From: a virus
Length of the DNA stretch: 64,000 nt
Direction: 5' to 3' (one strand)
IMG/VR virus record: IMGVR_UViG_3300033997_000478
Location: 62,001 to 126,000 of that record
This document shows, piece after piece, positions 44,392-53,266 of this stretch. The notes beneath the pieces were generated by a model, which saw only the letters and a list, made by a program, of their open reading frames with translations, was not told the origin of the DNA and ran no database searches. Position 1 is the first letter of the stretch. The number at the start of each line of letters is the position of its first letter. Made by a program: the position numbers and the translations under genes.

Positions 44392-44781
44392 ATGAACAAT
44401 TCCGCCAACAAGAACGCCTCCGCCACTGCCGATGCCCTGGACGCTGCTGCCGACAACCTGCGTGCCACCGAAGCCGACCTGCAGCGTGCCCGCCAGGAAG
44501 AGCTGGATCGCCTGACCTCACTGCGTGACAGCACCAACGCCCGCATCCAGGAACTGCAGGGCGAGAACAAGAACGCTGCCAACCTGCTGGCCGGCGCGGC
44601 CGAGCCGAGCATGGGCCGTACCGTCCTGAAGTACATGACCGTCACCGCCGCCGCCGTCGGCGTGGGCGCCCTGGGCCTGTGGGCCTACGGTCGCTTCAGC
44701 GGTCGTGGCGTCGAAGAAGTGGTGCAGTCGGCCGGCGAAGCCGTCGCCAGTGCCGGTGACGCCATCGCCAACGCCGCCTAA
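44392..44781 (+). CDS. Membrane protein with coiled coil, 129 aa
   Basis: Start at 44392 is favoured; an upstream ATG at 44299 would add a less protein-like leader. Residues 10-65 form a coiled coil, followed by a membrane helix (MTVTAAAVGVGALGLWAYG) and an Ala/Gly-rich amphipathic tail, the same plan as the C-terminus of the 42601 protein. Confidence 0.65.
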   Translation: MNNSANKNASATADALDAAADNLRATEADLQRARQEELDRLTSLRDSTNARIQELQGENKNAANLLAGAAEPSMGRTVLKYMTVTAAAVGVGALGLWAYGRFSGRGVEEVVQSAGEAVASAGDAIANAA

Positions 44782-44799
44782 GGCGAGCGCTGAGCAGTA

Positions 44800-44860
44800 A
44801 CAACGCCCTCCACCCTTCGGGGTGGAGGGCTTACGCCGGTGGTCTTTTCTTTTTCTCTCC
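44800..44860 (+). terminator. Rho-independent terminator
   Basis: GCCCTCCACCC-TTCG-GGGTGGAGGGC, then GGTCTTTTCTTTTTC. Confidence 0.8.
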
Positions 44861-44913
44861 AGCGACCAGAGCGATGATATGACTGACATTTAGAACCCAT
44901 CCTAGGAGCACGT

Positions 44914-46575
44914 ATGCCCCGGAACGTCATCGACGTCCAGCAGACGTTTGACAACATCACCCGTCCGGTGGCTCTGCAAATCGCAGAGCGTCTGGGTCGG
45001 GTAATGAACCTGCCACCCAACACCAAACTGCTGTTGCCTGATGCAGCTGAAGCTGCGTTGTTCCCCAACAGCGAACTGGGTGCCAAGGACCCTGCTAACC
45101 CTGCCACCTTTGGCCACACCGATCAGCTGCAGATCGAGATCCAAGAAAACCCAGTGGAAGGTTTCATCCTCTCCACGGCGGTCCATCAGGTAGACCAGCG
45201 TGCTATCTTCTTGGACCCGGAACTGAAGATCCGGATCTGGCCGGTGAAGATGCCAAAGGAGTTGGCCTTCAACTTCGTGGCTCGTTTTCAGAACCGCACG
45301 CGCGCACGTCAGTTCCGCGATGAGATCCTCAACCGCACCTCTGCGTTGCGCGAAGGGATCATGCATGAGCTGGACTACTACTACCACGTCCCCAAGATCA
45401 TGCAGGAGCTGTTGGTACACCTGCACACGCTGCGTGAGAAGACTGCTGGCTACGGTGAGGACTACCCCACCTGGCTCACCAAACACATCACTCCCACTGC
45501 CACGGAGCTGACCGATCAGATCGGTTGGATCGGTGCACTGGCCGTGGCGGAAAAGCAGGTCTACGATCTGGGCCACTTCGACTTCACCGGCACCACCGAC
45601 CCGGAAGAAGTCGACAAGCGTTCCGGTACGTGGACGGTGAGCTTCGGCTACAAGCTGGTCTATGACCAAGTCACCCAGCTGGTGATGGAGTATCCGCTGC
45701 AAGTCCATCAGTCGCTGGTCGACTCGTTGTGGTACGGCCGCCGCTATGCTTCCGGTGAACTGGTCGATCCGGATCGCCGCAAGCGCACCCAGACGCACTC
45801 ACGTGAGGCGATGGACTTCTTTACCAACAGCTTTATCAATCGCTGCCTGGAGACCTACCACAGCGGTCTGACACTGCCGGAGTTTGATGAGTGGAAGCCC
45901 AAGTTCGCTGTCCCCAACACCTCCACGCTGTACACCGCCATGCTTGGTCTGGACCCCACGGCCCCGCGTTCGCTGTACAACCTGTTTGACGATGATCTGT
46001 ACGGCTACAGCCTCAGCCCCAGCCTACGTGAGTTCATGGAAGGGGAGGCGCCGTATGTGTGCCGCAAGGGCGCTTCGATCTTCGACCTGCGCCTGTACCT
46101 GAACGACGACCCGATGGACGACGGTTGCCTGCTGCTCGATGCCGATGGCAACGTCACCTTGAACGTAGTGCCCGACTTCCGTCAGCGCTACCATGTTCGA
46201 CTGGCCTTGGTCAATAATCTGTTCACCTTGAACTCTGAGGCACAGATGCGCTTGCGTTCGGCCGGGCAGGTGGGCATTGACATCCTGAACACGCTGCAGT
46301 GGAAGTTGCTGGGTAAGGCTTTCACCCCACGCCTGCTCGGTGGTCGGGTCATCTCTCGCGAAGACTTCGAGACGATCGCGCAGCGGATCAACGATCTGAA
46401 GGTGCCACACCGCGGGCCATTCGAATTCAACATCTTGACCGTCAACGAAGCGGTCATCATCGCCCATCGGAGTAACAATGTCGGCAATCATCAAACCCAA
46501 CCCAACGGCTCCGGCTCCGCTGGATCCGGTGCAGGTTCAGATCCATTCACCGATCCAGCGCCATGCTGTAGTTGA
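44914..46575 (+). CDS. Virion structural protein, 553 aa (tail or baseplate)
   Basis: TAGGAGCA precedes the ATG. It is a folded mixed protein whose last ~33 residues turn into Gly/Ser/Asn-rich low complexity (SGSAGSGAG) exactly where the frame overlaps the next gene by 98 nt. First of five closely packed genes that look like a tail or baseplate operon. No specific fold is recognised. Confidence 0.65.
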   Translation: MPRNVIDVQQTFDNITRPVALQIAERLGRVMNLPPNTKLLLPDAAEAALFPNSELGAKDPANPATFGHTDQLQIEIQENPVEGFILSTAVHQVDQRAIFLDPELKIRIWPVKMPKELAFNFVARFQNRTRARQFRDEILNRTSALREGIMHELDYYYHVPKIMQELLVHLHTLREKTAGYGEDYPTWLTKHITPTATELTDQIGWIGALAVAEKQVYDLGHFDFTGTTDPEEVDKRSGTWTVSFGYKLVYDQVTQLVMEYPLQVHQSLVDSLWYGRRYASGELVDPDRRKRTQTHSREAMDFFTNSFINRCLETYHSGLTLPEFDEWKPKFAVPNTSTLYTAMLGLDPTAPRSLYNLFDDDLYGYSLSPSLREFMEGEAPYVCRKGASIFDLRLYLNDDPMDDGCLLLDADGNVTLNVVPDFRQRYHVRLALVNNLFTLNSEAQMRLRSAGQVGIDILNTLQWKLLGKAFTPRLLGGRVISREDFETIAQRINDLKVPHRGPFEFNILTVNEAVIIAHRSNNVGNHQTQPNGSGSAGSGAGSDPFTDPAPCCS

Positions 46576-47908
46576 TACCCGCTACACCCCACGCGCCTCG
46601 TTGATGCAGCACGTCGACGGCAGTTCGTGGGAAGTGGTGTATTACTCCCAGCTGCTGGGTGCCAGCAGTCAACCAGGTCCGCTGGACATCAACCGTTCGG
46701 CCACTGACCAGCAGTACTGCCGCATCCGTAACATGGAGATCAAGGTCACCACGCCCTTGACCCCTACTGAGGCAACTCCGGATCGCAGCCATACGCTGGA
46801 AGGTGTGGCTACGGTCTATCCGCACGTCAAGCCCAACTTCGGCGATATGTTCGTCGCTGACGTCGGTGACGGTCGTGCCGGTCTGTTTGCGGTGACCGCA
46901 GTGCGTCGCTTGACGCACCTGATGGAAACCTACAGCGAGATCGAATACAGCCTGGTCGATCTGATCGACACTCGTCCGGACATGAAGGCCAACCTCGAGA
47001 TCAAGACCAAGAAGAAGATGGTCTGGTACGAGGAGTTCCTCAAGTACGGTGAGAACCCGCAGATTCTGGAAAGCTTCTACGACGACATCATGTCGTTGAA
47101 TGCAGCCTACCAAGACCTGGCGCATTTCTACATGCGTGACTTCTTCTCCTCGCGTCTGAGTACGTTGCTGGTACCCGGTCAAAAGGGACCGACCTACGAT
47201 CCCTACCTGACCAAGGAACTGGTGCAGTGGTTGGTTGATGACATCCCGGAACTGCGCAAGGTCAAGATGCCCAGCATCACGGCCAACATCTACCACAACA
47301 ACTACACCCTCTGGGCGGCGTTGTCGGTGATGAAGCAGTCATACCTGACCAACTCGACCCAGCAGGCGCGCTTGATGTCCACCACTGCTTTCCGTGGCGT
47401 ACCGGACGTCAGCAGCATCTACTACACCGGTATCCAGTACGTGGTCTGCCCCAGTGACGCACCGGACAACGTGGACAGCGAGTACGACATCGATTCGTAT
47501 TGCTGCTGCAACACCGGCATGGGCAAGGGTTTTGACTTCACCAAGGGCGGTACGCTCTTGCAAGCCACTGGCCTGAAGTGGAAAGACCTGCTGCGCTATA
47601 TCCCCTCGGGCAATCTGGATGGTTTCACGGATGCCCCGAAGGATTCCCAAAAGCTCGAGAGCCTGCCCGACATCGTGCCTGTAACCTTCGATGAGTACTA
47701 CGTGCTCAGCGAGCCGATGTATCGGGGCGGTAAACTCAACTCCAAGTTGGAAGTGCTGGTCAAGCAAGCCTTGAACCAAGAACCCATCGACACGGTGACG
47801 TTGGTGGATCTGGTGCGTGGCGCCAGTAACTGGCCGAACTTGGAACGCTACTACTACCACCCGATTCTGTTTGCACTGATTAAGGTGGTGGTGCGGAGAA
47901 ATGCATGA
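46478..47908 (+). CDS. Virion structural protein, 476 aa (tail or baseplate)
   Basis: The ATG at 46478 has CGGAGTAAC upstream inside the previous gene. The first 30 residues are Pro-rich, followed by a beta-rich domain and a Cys-cluster (SYCCCNTG near residue 344). It overlaps the following gene by 4 nt. Confidence 0.65.
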   Translation: MSAIIKPNPTAPAPLDPVQVQIHSPIQRHAVVDTRYTPRASLMQHVDGSSWEVVYYSQLLGASSQPGPLDINRSATDQQYCRIRNMEIKVTTPLTPTEATPDRSHTLEGVATVYPHVKPNFGDMFVADVGDGRAGLFAVTAVRRLTHLMETYSEIEYSLVDLIDTRPDMKANLEIKTKKKMVWYEEFLKYGENPQILESFYDDIMSLNAAYQDLAHFYMRDFFSSRLSTLLVPGQKGPTYDPYLTKELVQWLVDDIPELRKVKMPSITANIYHNNYTLWAALSVMKQSYLTNSTQQARLMSTTAFRGVPDVSSIYYTGIQYVVCPSDAPDNVDSEYDIDSYCCCNTGMGKGFDFTKGGTLLQATGLKWKDLLRYIPSGNLDGFTDAPKDSQKLESLPDIVPVTFDEYYVLSEPMYRGGKLNSKLEVLVKQALNQEPIDTVTLVDLVRGASNWPNLERYYYHPILFALIKVVVRRNA

Positions 47909-48546
47909 CGGCTCGTACCGCTGTTGAGACCCGCTTTGTCAGGCGCGAGCGGGATCGTAGGAAGCACAGTCCGGCGTACAAGATCTTCTACTACATGTTC
48001 GACGTGTCGGTACCCTACGCGTACCACTTCACTGAGAACTACACCCGCTACTTGGGTGTGCCGGTCAGTGACGATCCAGAGTACAACAAGCGCCTGCCGT
48101 CGCAGATGGTGGGCGGTCGTTACACCGTGGCACAGATGGCCGAACTGTTTGACGAAGGCGCGCAGATCCTGCTGAGCAACCCCGAAGATGCGCTGACCAT
48201 CTATGAGATGATCTTCCAGCATCTGGAGGTGTGGTCCAGCAAGATCCGTTCCAAGGATCCACTGGATCTGGCCCAAGTCCCCGACCGTGATCTACTGGCC
48301 CTGTCGCGTCTGGGCGATGAACTGTATCGCCACGCCAAGCGCTTTGTGAAGATGCCGGTGCGTCGTGCCGGTGGTCTGATCTCTAAGCTGCAAGGCATGC
48401 GCGGTGGTCAGGTCAACGGCGGTCGTCACCGTGTGGTCGTACCGGTGGATGAAAAGGGTGTGCCCGAGCGTCCGCAGCTCAAGGACCACGCCGAGTTCAC
48501 CAAGGACATCATGTACGGTGGTAATGGGAGGACTCCGTGGAGCTGA
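47905..48546 (+). CDS. Structural or assembly protein, 213 aa
   Basis: CGGAGAA precedes the ATG, which overlaps the previous stop (ATGA). A basic helical protein rich in Arg at both ends. It overlaps the next gene by 10 nt, consistent with coordinated tail assembly genes. Confidence 0.65.
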   Translation: MTARTAVETRFVRRERDRRKHSPAYKIFYYMFDVSVPYAYHFTENYTRYLGVPVSDDPEYNKRLPSQMVGGRYTVAQMAELFDEGAQILLSNPEDALTIYEMIFQHLEVWSSKIRSKDPLDLAQVPDRDLLALSRLGDELYRHAKRFVKMPVRRAGGLISKLQGMRGGQVNGGRHRVVVPVDEKGVPERPQLKDHAEFTKDIMYGGNGRTPWS

Positions 48547-49922
48547 GGGATTCGGCACTGTGGGAAGAAATCAAAGCCATCGCCCTTCAGGGCGGTGGCG
48601 CTCCACTGATCTTTGGTTGGCGAGTTGAGTTCAAGGTCAAGGACAAGACCTACAAGCCGCTGAAGATGATCAGCATGGAGATCCTGCGCAACTACGCCAA
48701 TGCCATGGGCGATGAGATCGTCCTTGACGTGATGATGGGACAGGGTGATTTCCTCTACGACATCTACCCCAATCGCCAGAACCTGGTGGCCAACCTGTTC
48801 TGCGAACAGCGCGCTTACGATGAGAGCGTGGTCAAGCTGTCCTCGGACATCGAGACCCAGACGTTGCGCGCAACACTGATGGACGACCATTCGGCAGCTG
48901 TGGAGGCCAACACGTCCGCTGCTGCCAGTCGCGAAGACCTCAACCGTCTGGACCCGATCACGGTACGCTTCCAGTTGATCGATCAAGCGCTGGAGTATTC
49001 GCGCCTGCAATCGGTCCAAGTGTTGTTCCGCAACACCACCGTTGGTGACTGCTTGACCTACATCCTCACGGCAGCCAGCAAGGATGCCAACTTGGATGAG
49101 AACAACAAGGTCCTCGGTGTGGAGATGGTCGATCCGGCCAACACCGATGAGTACAAGCACATCGTCTTCCCCGGCGGCACCAAGCTCTCGCAGCTGCGTA
49201 ACTTCTTGCAGAAGAAAGTCGGTGGTCTGTATCCCACCGGCACCGGCCTGTACCTGCAAAAGCGAACGTGGTTCGTCTTCCCGCTGTTTGACCTGACGCG
49301 GTTTGACAAGAGCTTTGAAACGTTGACGGTGATCAATATCCCGCCCAACCAGTTGCCGAGCATCGAACGTTCATACCGCAAGACCAGCAACCAAACGCTG
49401 ATCGTGGCGACCGGACAAACCAAGCACATCGACCGTAGTGAGTCCAAGATCGCCAATGCCGGTAACGGTGTGCGTTACGCCGATGCGCGTAAGGTGATGG
49501 AGAACCAGCCCGCTGCCGGCGACAACAAGGCAGTGCTGAAACGATCTGAGACCAACAACGAGTTCATCACGGAAGAACGCCCCTCGGGGCTGAATAATGT
49601 GGTGACGTCTACCCGTCGCATCACGTCCAACAAGTTTGAAGAACTCTCCCAGATGTCTTCGCGCTACGGTGCGTTGGTGGAGACGTTGTGGGAAAACTCG
49701 GACCCCGGCTCCATTTGGCCTGGGATGCCGTTGAAGTTCCTCTACCTCAAAGGAAACGAGGTGAAGGAATTGAAGGGCGTTGTTCTGGGGGCACACCACT
49801 TCATTCAGACCTACGGACAGTCTGTGACGGATGGGCGACACATTTGCAATACTGCTCTGCAGCTTTTCGTTGAACGAGAAGACGTAGGTCCAGTAACCCC
49901 TCCCAGAGAAAGGAAACGCTAG
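48537..49922 (+). CDS. Virion structural protein, probable baseplate hub-like
   Basis: 461 aa, GTG start with GGGAGGA upstream. The C-terminal part (GVVLGAHHFIQ, then VTDGRHICNTALQLFVE) has the pattern of hub proteins that bind the tube-facing ring. The middle has a beta-rich domain. The C-terminus is basic (PRERKR). Assignment is by pattern and context. Confidence 0.58.
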   Translation: MELRDSALWEEIKAIALQGGGAPLIFGWRVEFKVKDKTYKPLKMISMEILRNYANAMGDEIVLDVMMGQGDFLYDIYPNRQNLVANLFCEQRAYDESVVKLSSDIETQTLRATLMDDHSAAVEANTSAAASREDLNRLDPITVRFQLIDQALEYSRLQSVQVLFRNTTVGDCLTYILTAASKDANLDENNKVLGVEMVDPANTDEYKHIVFPGGTKLSQLRNFLQKKVGGLYPTGTGLYLQKRTWFVFPLFDLTRFDKSFETLTVINIPPNQLPSIERSYRKTSNQTLIVATGQTKHIDRSESKIANAGNGVRYADARKVMENQPAAGDNKAVLKRSETNNEFITEERPSGLNNVVTSTRRITSNKFEELSQMSSRYGALVETLWENSDPGSIWPGMPLKFLYLKGNEVKELKGVVLGAHHFIQTYGQSVTDGRHICNTALQLFVEREDVGPVTPPRERKR

Positions 49923-49925
49923 GTC

Positions 49926-50435
49926 ATGTCCAATCCCCTTACCTCCGAGAAGGTCATCCTGAACCTGATCAACGAGAAGGCCACCCGCCAGTTCGTTGCC
50001 GGTCAGCTCACCTTCGCCGCCCCGACCGTCATCAGCGACGGCGCGTTCAACACCAGCCTGGTGGTCTCCCCGGCCGCCGGTCAGCCGTACACCGGCACCC
50101 AGACCATCAAGTACACCCGTCTGGCTCTGGCCGACGCCCCGCAGGGCGCCAGCACCGAGTTCACCCTGGGCTCGCAGGCATCCACCTCGGACGTCCTGGC
50201 TGATCTGGTGGACCGCTACGGCGTGCTGCTGACCACCGAAGACATCATCGTCGAAGCCCTGCCGGCCGCTGACGAGTTCGGTGCCGTCAGCTTCAACCTG
50301 CGCGCCAACGGCGCTTCCAAGCTGTGGATCGGCCAGCTGGCCCTGGTCCTCAAGCCGGTTGAAGTGGCGCTCAACAGCGTCATCCCGACCGACATGGATG
50401 GCCTGACCATCACCGACGTGTCCACCGCCCCGTAA
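49926..50435 (+). CDS. Small beta-sandwich virion protein, 169 aa
   Basis: It lies 3 nt after the hub-like gene, with GGAAACGC upstream. It is beta-rich (NTSLVVSPAAGQPYTGTQTI near residue 42), in the style of the repeated small tail-fibre or head-decoration domains common in phiKZ-type phages. It ends the tail operon at a strong terminator. Confidence 0.62.
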   Translation: MSNPLTSEKVILNLINEKATRQFVAGQLTFAAPTVISDGAFNTSLVVSPAAGQPYTGTQTIKYTRLALADAPQGASTEFTLGSQASTSDVLADLVDRYGVLLTTEDIIVEALPAADEFGAVSFNLRANGASKLWIGQLALVLKPVEVALNSVIPTDMDGLTITDVSTAP

Positions 50436-50439
50436 GGGT

Positions 50440-50496
50440 CGACGGCATAAAAGCAGCATAGCAGGAGGGCCGTGAGGCCCTCCTGCCTTATGCCGC
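50440..50496. terminator. Bidirectional terminator
   Basis: GGCATAAA, then GCAGGAGGGCC-GTGA-GGCCCTCCTGC, then CTTATGCCGCC. The outer GGCATAA and TTATGCC can extend the stem. Between convergent genes. Confidence 0.82.
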
Positions 50497-50497
50497 C

Positions 50498-50938
50498 TTA
50501 GGCGTGCGCAGCGCGCTGCCACGGCCGGGTTTCACCGGCCTGGGGATTCCACGGACTGACTGAAACGATCTTGTACTTGGCGATGTCGGCGCTGGCAGCC
50601 AGACGCACGAAACGGTTGTCCAAGTAGTACGCTTCCTTGAAGTCGGACGAAGCCACTTCGCACAGGCAGTGACCTTCACCGTTCTCGGTGTAGCAGGTCA
50701 CCAGTCGTGCGTTGAACCCCAACCGCATGGCATTGTCCATTGCCACCATGGCGAACTCTTCACAGTCGCCAGTGAACTTGGTGACGCCCGAACTGCGCAG
50801 GTTACGCAGCGTGGAGCTGTCTTCCCAATGTTCCACCAGCCCCCACTTATCCTTGTCGGAGCGATAGGTGAACTTCTCGCGGATGTCGCGATGCAGAGAG
50901 GTGAGAGCGCCGTAGGCGCCGTGGTCGAAGCCGCTCAT
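50498..50938 (-). CDS. Transglutaminase-like cysteine peptidase
   Basis: 146 aa. GDCEEFA puts the catalytic Cys at 59, NGEGHCLCEV His at 90, and YYLDNR Asp at 107, the Cys-His-Asp order of bacterial transglutaminase-like cysteine proteinases. The start at 50938 overlaps the stop of the lipoprotein gene by one base (TAATG). It could cut or modify cell envelope or host proteins. No signal peptide is seen, so it would act in the cytoplasm unless exported otherwise. Confidence 0.75.
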   Translation of the reverse strand: MSGFDHGAYGALTSLHRDIREKFTYRSDKDKWGLVEHWEDSSTLRNLRSSGVTKFTGDCEEFAMVAMDNAMRLGFNARLVTCYTENGEGHCLCEVASSDFKEAYYLDNRFVRLAASADIAKYKIVSVSPWNPQAGETRPWQRAAHA

Positions 50939-51102
50939 TAGCACTTCCCCCAACGACGACGCAGATCCAGACAGCCTGCCGGAGTCGGTGCCGGGCCGTC
51001 GGTTTGGATGGGTGCGCCGGTAGGACGCTTGGGTGCGGACTCACACCCGGCTACGAGTGCTACCCCAGCACACATGAGCGCATAAAGGACAAGACGTTTC
51101 AT
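50938..51102 (-). CDS. Small lipoprotein, 54 aa
   Basis: Start at 51102. The signal peptide has KR, a hydrophobic stretch and the lipobox LVAGC (cleavage before Cys20). The mature part of 35 residues is Pro-rich and ends in a basic tail with two more Cys. Size and Pro-content resemble an outer-membrane spanin (Rz1-like), but no partner spanin is adjacent; the peptidase gene follows instead. Confidence 0.72.
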   Translation of the reverse strand: MKRLVLYALMCAGVALVAGCESAPKRPTGAPIQTDGPAPTPAGCLDLRRRWGKC

Positions 51103-51191
51103 TCCCCAGACTCCAGTTGAGATCACTATACAATTGGTGTAATTGATTACAGAGCTAAGAAATGCTGTGTCTATAACCTGTCAATAAGCTC

Positions 51192-51872
51192 ATGAACAAT
51201 CAAGGGAAGTTCCTCTGCGTAGAGGGTCCGGATGGCGCTGGCAAGACCACCCAGATGGAAATGCTGCGCGACTATCTGGTTGCTCGCGGCGTGGAAGTGG
51301 TGACCGTTCGTGAGCCGGGCGGGACGTTTATCGGTGAAGGCATCCGTTCGCTGTTCAAGCAGAACTTCGGACAGACCAACCCGATGGCCGAGGTCTACAT
51401 GATGCTCGCCGCCAAGACCCAGCTGTGGCACGAAGTCATCCAGCCGGCGCTGCGCCGTGGTGCCTGGGTGATCACCGATCGTTACACCCCGTCGCTGTAC
51501 GCCTACCAAGGCGGCGGCCATCGCGTCAGCCGCAACGTGCTCGACGGTCTGGTGCAGCGCGGTTACGCCGGTGGTGCGTTCGACGCCCCGCACGCTACGG
51601 TGCTGCTGCAAGTCTCCCGTGAAGAACAGGCTCGACGTCTGATGGGCCGTGCAGATAGCGAGGAGCTGGACAAGATCGATACCGCTGCTGCCGACTTCCG
51701 TGAGCGTGTGTACGCCACGTACGTCTCCATGGGGCAGCGTCAGGAAGGTTATCCGGTTGGCGTGGTGCATTTCCCCATCGACGCCGACCGCTCGCCGGAG
51801 GAAGTCCACCAGCTCGTCCTGACCGCCTTCAGCTGCGACCTACCGGAGTTCGATAGTGTCGAAGTCAACTGA
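51192..51872 (+). CDS. tmk: Thymidylate kinase
   Basis: 226 aa. The P-loop GPDGAGKTT is at residues ~11-19, REPGGT at 41-46, DRYTPSLYAYQGG (DR(Y/F) motif) near 96-108, and a lid region follows. The enzyme phosphorylates dTMP to dTDP, which matches the phage thymidylate synthase at 59.2 kb. It is preceded by an 89-bp divergent control region with CACTATACAATTG. The next gene starts inside its last codons. Confidence 0.9.
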   Translation: MNNQGKFLCVEGPDGAGKTTQMEMLRDYLVARGVEVVTVREPGGTFIGEGIRSLFKQNFGQTNPMAEVYMMLAAKTQLWHEVIQPALRRGAWVITDRYTPSLYAYQGGGHRVSRNVLDGLVQRGYAGGAFDAPHATVLLQVSREEQARRLMGRADSEELDKIDTAAADFRERVYATYVSMGQRQEGYPVGVVHFPIDADRSPEEVHQLVLTAFSCDLPEFDSVEVN

Positions 51873-52365
51873 CATCCTGGAAGAGATCGAAACCCAACTG
51901 CGCAAGCCGGAAACGGACAAGCAGATGCTGTTGATGCAGTTGAAAGACTGCGTCAACGTGGCGGTTCTGGAGATGGACAAAGAAGACGGCCTGACCCGCG
52001 GTGCATTGGGCGGTGTGTTCTACTGTCTGGAGCGGTTGCGCAAGCACTGGAACCAAGACGGGCAAGCACCGTCCATGGAAGCGCTGACTGAGATCTACGC
52101 GCAGGTTGAACTGCAGCGTTTTGACTTCGACCAAGACCAGATCAAGCGCACTCAGCAGCACTACCGAGACGCCAACCTCTTGGCTCAGTTGCACCGAGTG
52201 GAACTGAAAGACGGGCGCAGCTGTTTTGTCCTGTCTTCGATACACAACCAAACCACGCTGGACGGTCGTTTGATCGCCAGGGGTGAGATGCTGCAATCGT
52301 CCCGCGCTCCTGTGCCGACCTTCGGTGAGATCGTGGACAAAGCCACTAACCGAGGGGGTAAGTGA
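51856..52365 (+). CDS. Unknown protein, 169 aa
   Basis: GTG start 17 nt inside the end of the kinase gene. It is helical and charged with no recognised domain. Its TGA overlaps the ATG of the DHH phosphoesterase gene (TGATG), so the three are translationally coupled. Confidence 0.72.
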   Translation: MSKSTDILEEIETQLRKPETDKQMLLMQLKDCVNVAVLEMDKEDGLTRGALGGVFYCLERLRKHWNQDGQAPSMEALTEIYAQVELQRFDFDQDQIKRTQQHYRDANLLAQLHRVELKDGRSCFVLSSIHNQTTLDGRLIARGEMLQSSRAPVPTFGEIVDKATNRGGK

Positions 52366-53258
52366 TGGAAGACGTGGTGTGTCTTTTTCATGGGGACTGC
52401 TTTGATGGCATGGGTGCGGCGTGGACGGTCAGGCGCAAGTACCCCAACGCCAAGTTCATTCCGGTAGAATACCAGAAGGTTCCGCCGGTAGAAGAACTGC
52501 TGGGCAAGAACGTCCTGATCGTCGACTTCAGCTACAGCATCCATTGGTTGACTTACATCGCTGTGGCGGCCAAGTCGCTGGTGATCTACGATCACCACAA
52601 GAGTGCAGAGAACGACCTGCGCATGTACAACGACTGGGTCAAGACCGAGCGCCCAGACCTGACCGAACGCTTCCATGCCGTCTACGACGTCAAGCGCAGT
52701 GGTGCGCTGATCACCTGGGAGGAGCTCTTCCCGACGATCACCCCACCTCGACTGATCCAGCACATCAGCGATCGTGATTTGTGGACCAATGTCCTGCCGT
52801 CCACCCGAGAGATCATGGCCGGTGTGGGCGCATATCCGCTGGATCTGGACGTGTGGAATGCGGTGTTCCCTTATTACTACCCCGGTCACTTCGACATCGA
52901 ACAAGATGACCTGATGTGTGAACTGGCAATAGCGGGCACGCACATCCTGCGCAAACAGCAGACAGACATTGACCGATTGATCGCACTAACCAAGCGCGAG
53001 ATTACGATCGGCGAACACACAGTGCAGATGATCAACGTTCCTCGCCATCTGGTGAGTGAGGCAGTTGGTCAGCTCGCCAAAGGCGCACCCTTTGCGGTGG
53101 GCTACTTTGACACGGCCGAAGGCCGCGAGTTCAGCTTCCGCTCAACCAAGGGCGAGGGGTTGGACGTTTCCAAAGTCGCTGCCATCATCGGCGGCGGCGG
53201 TCACATGAATGCTGCCGGAGCTCGCGTACCGCGCGACCATCCGCTGGCTCAAATCTGA
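52365..53258 (+). CDS. DHH/DHHA1 family phosphoesterase
   Basis: 297 aa. HGDCFDGMGAAW (residues ~9-20), VDFS (~52), YDHHKS (DHH, near 78-83) and a C-terminal GGGGHMNAAGA (DHHA1, ~281-291) are the family signatures. Such enzymes degrade short oligoribonucleotides, pAp or cyclic dinucleotides. In a phage this could recycle nucleotides or destroy defence signals, but the substrate cannot be told from sequence. It sits next to thymidylate kinase. Confidence 0.85.
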   Translation: MEDVVCLFHGDCFDGMGAAWTVRRKYPNAKFIPVEYQKVPPVEELLGKNVLIVDFSYSIHWLTYIAVAAKSLVIYDHHKSAENDLRMYNDWVKTERPDLTERFHAVYDVKRSGALITWEELFPTITPPRLIQHISDRDLWTNVLPSTREIMAGVGAYPLDLDVWNAVFPYYYPGHFDIEQDDLMCELAIAGTHILRKQQTDIDRLIALTKREITIGEHTVQMINVPRHLVSEAVGQLAKGAPFAVGYFDTAEGREFSFRSTKGEGLDVSKVAAIIGGGGHMNAAGARVPRDHPLAQI

Positions 53259-53266
53259 GAACTCCA

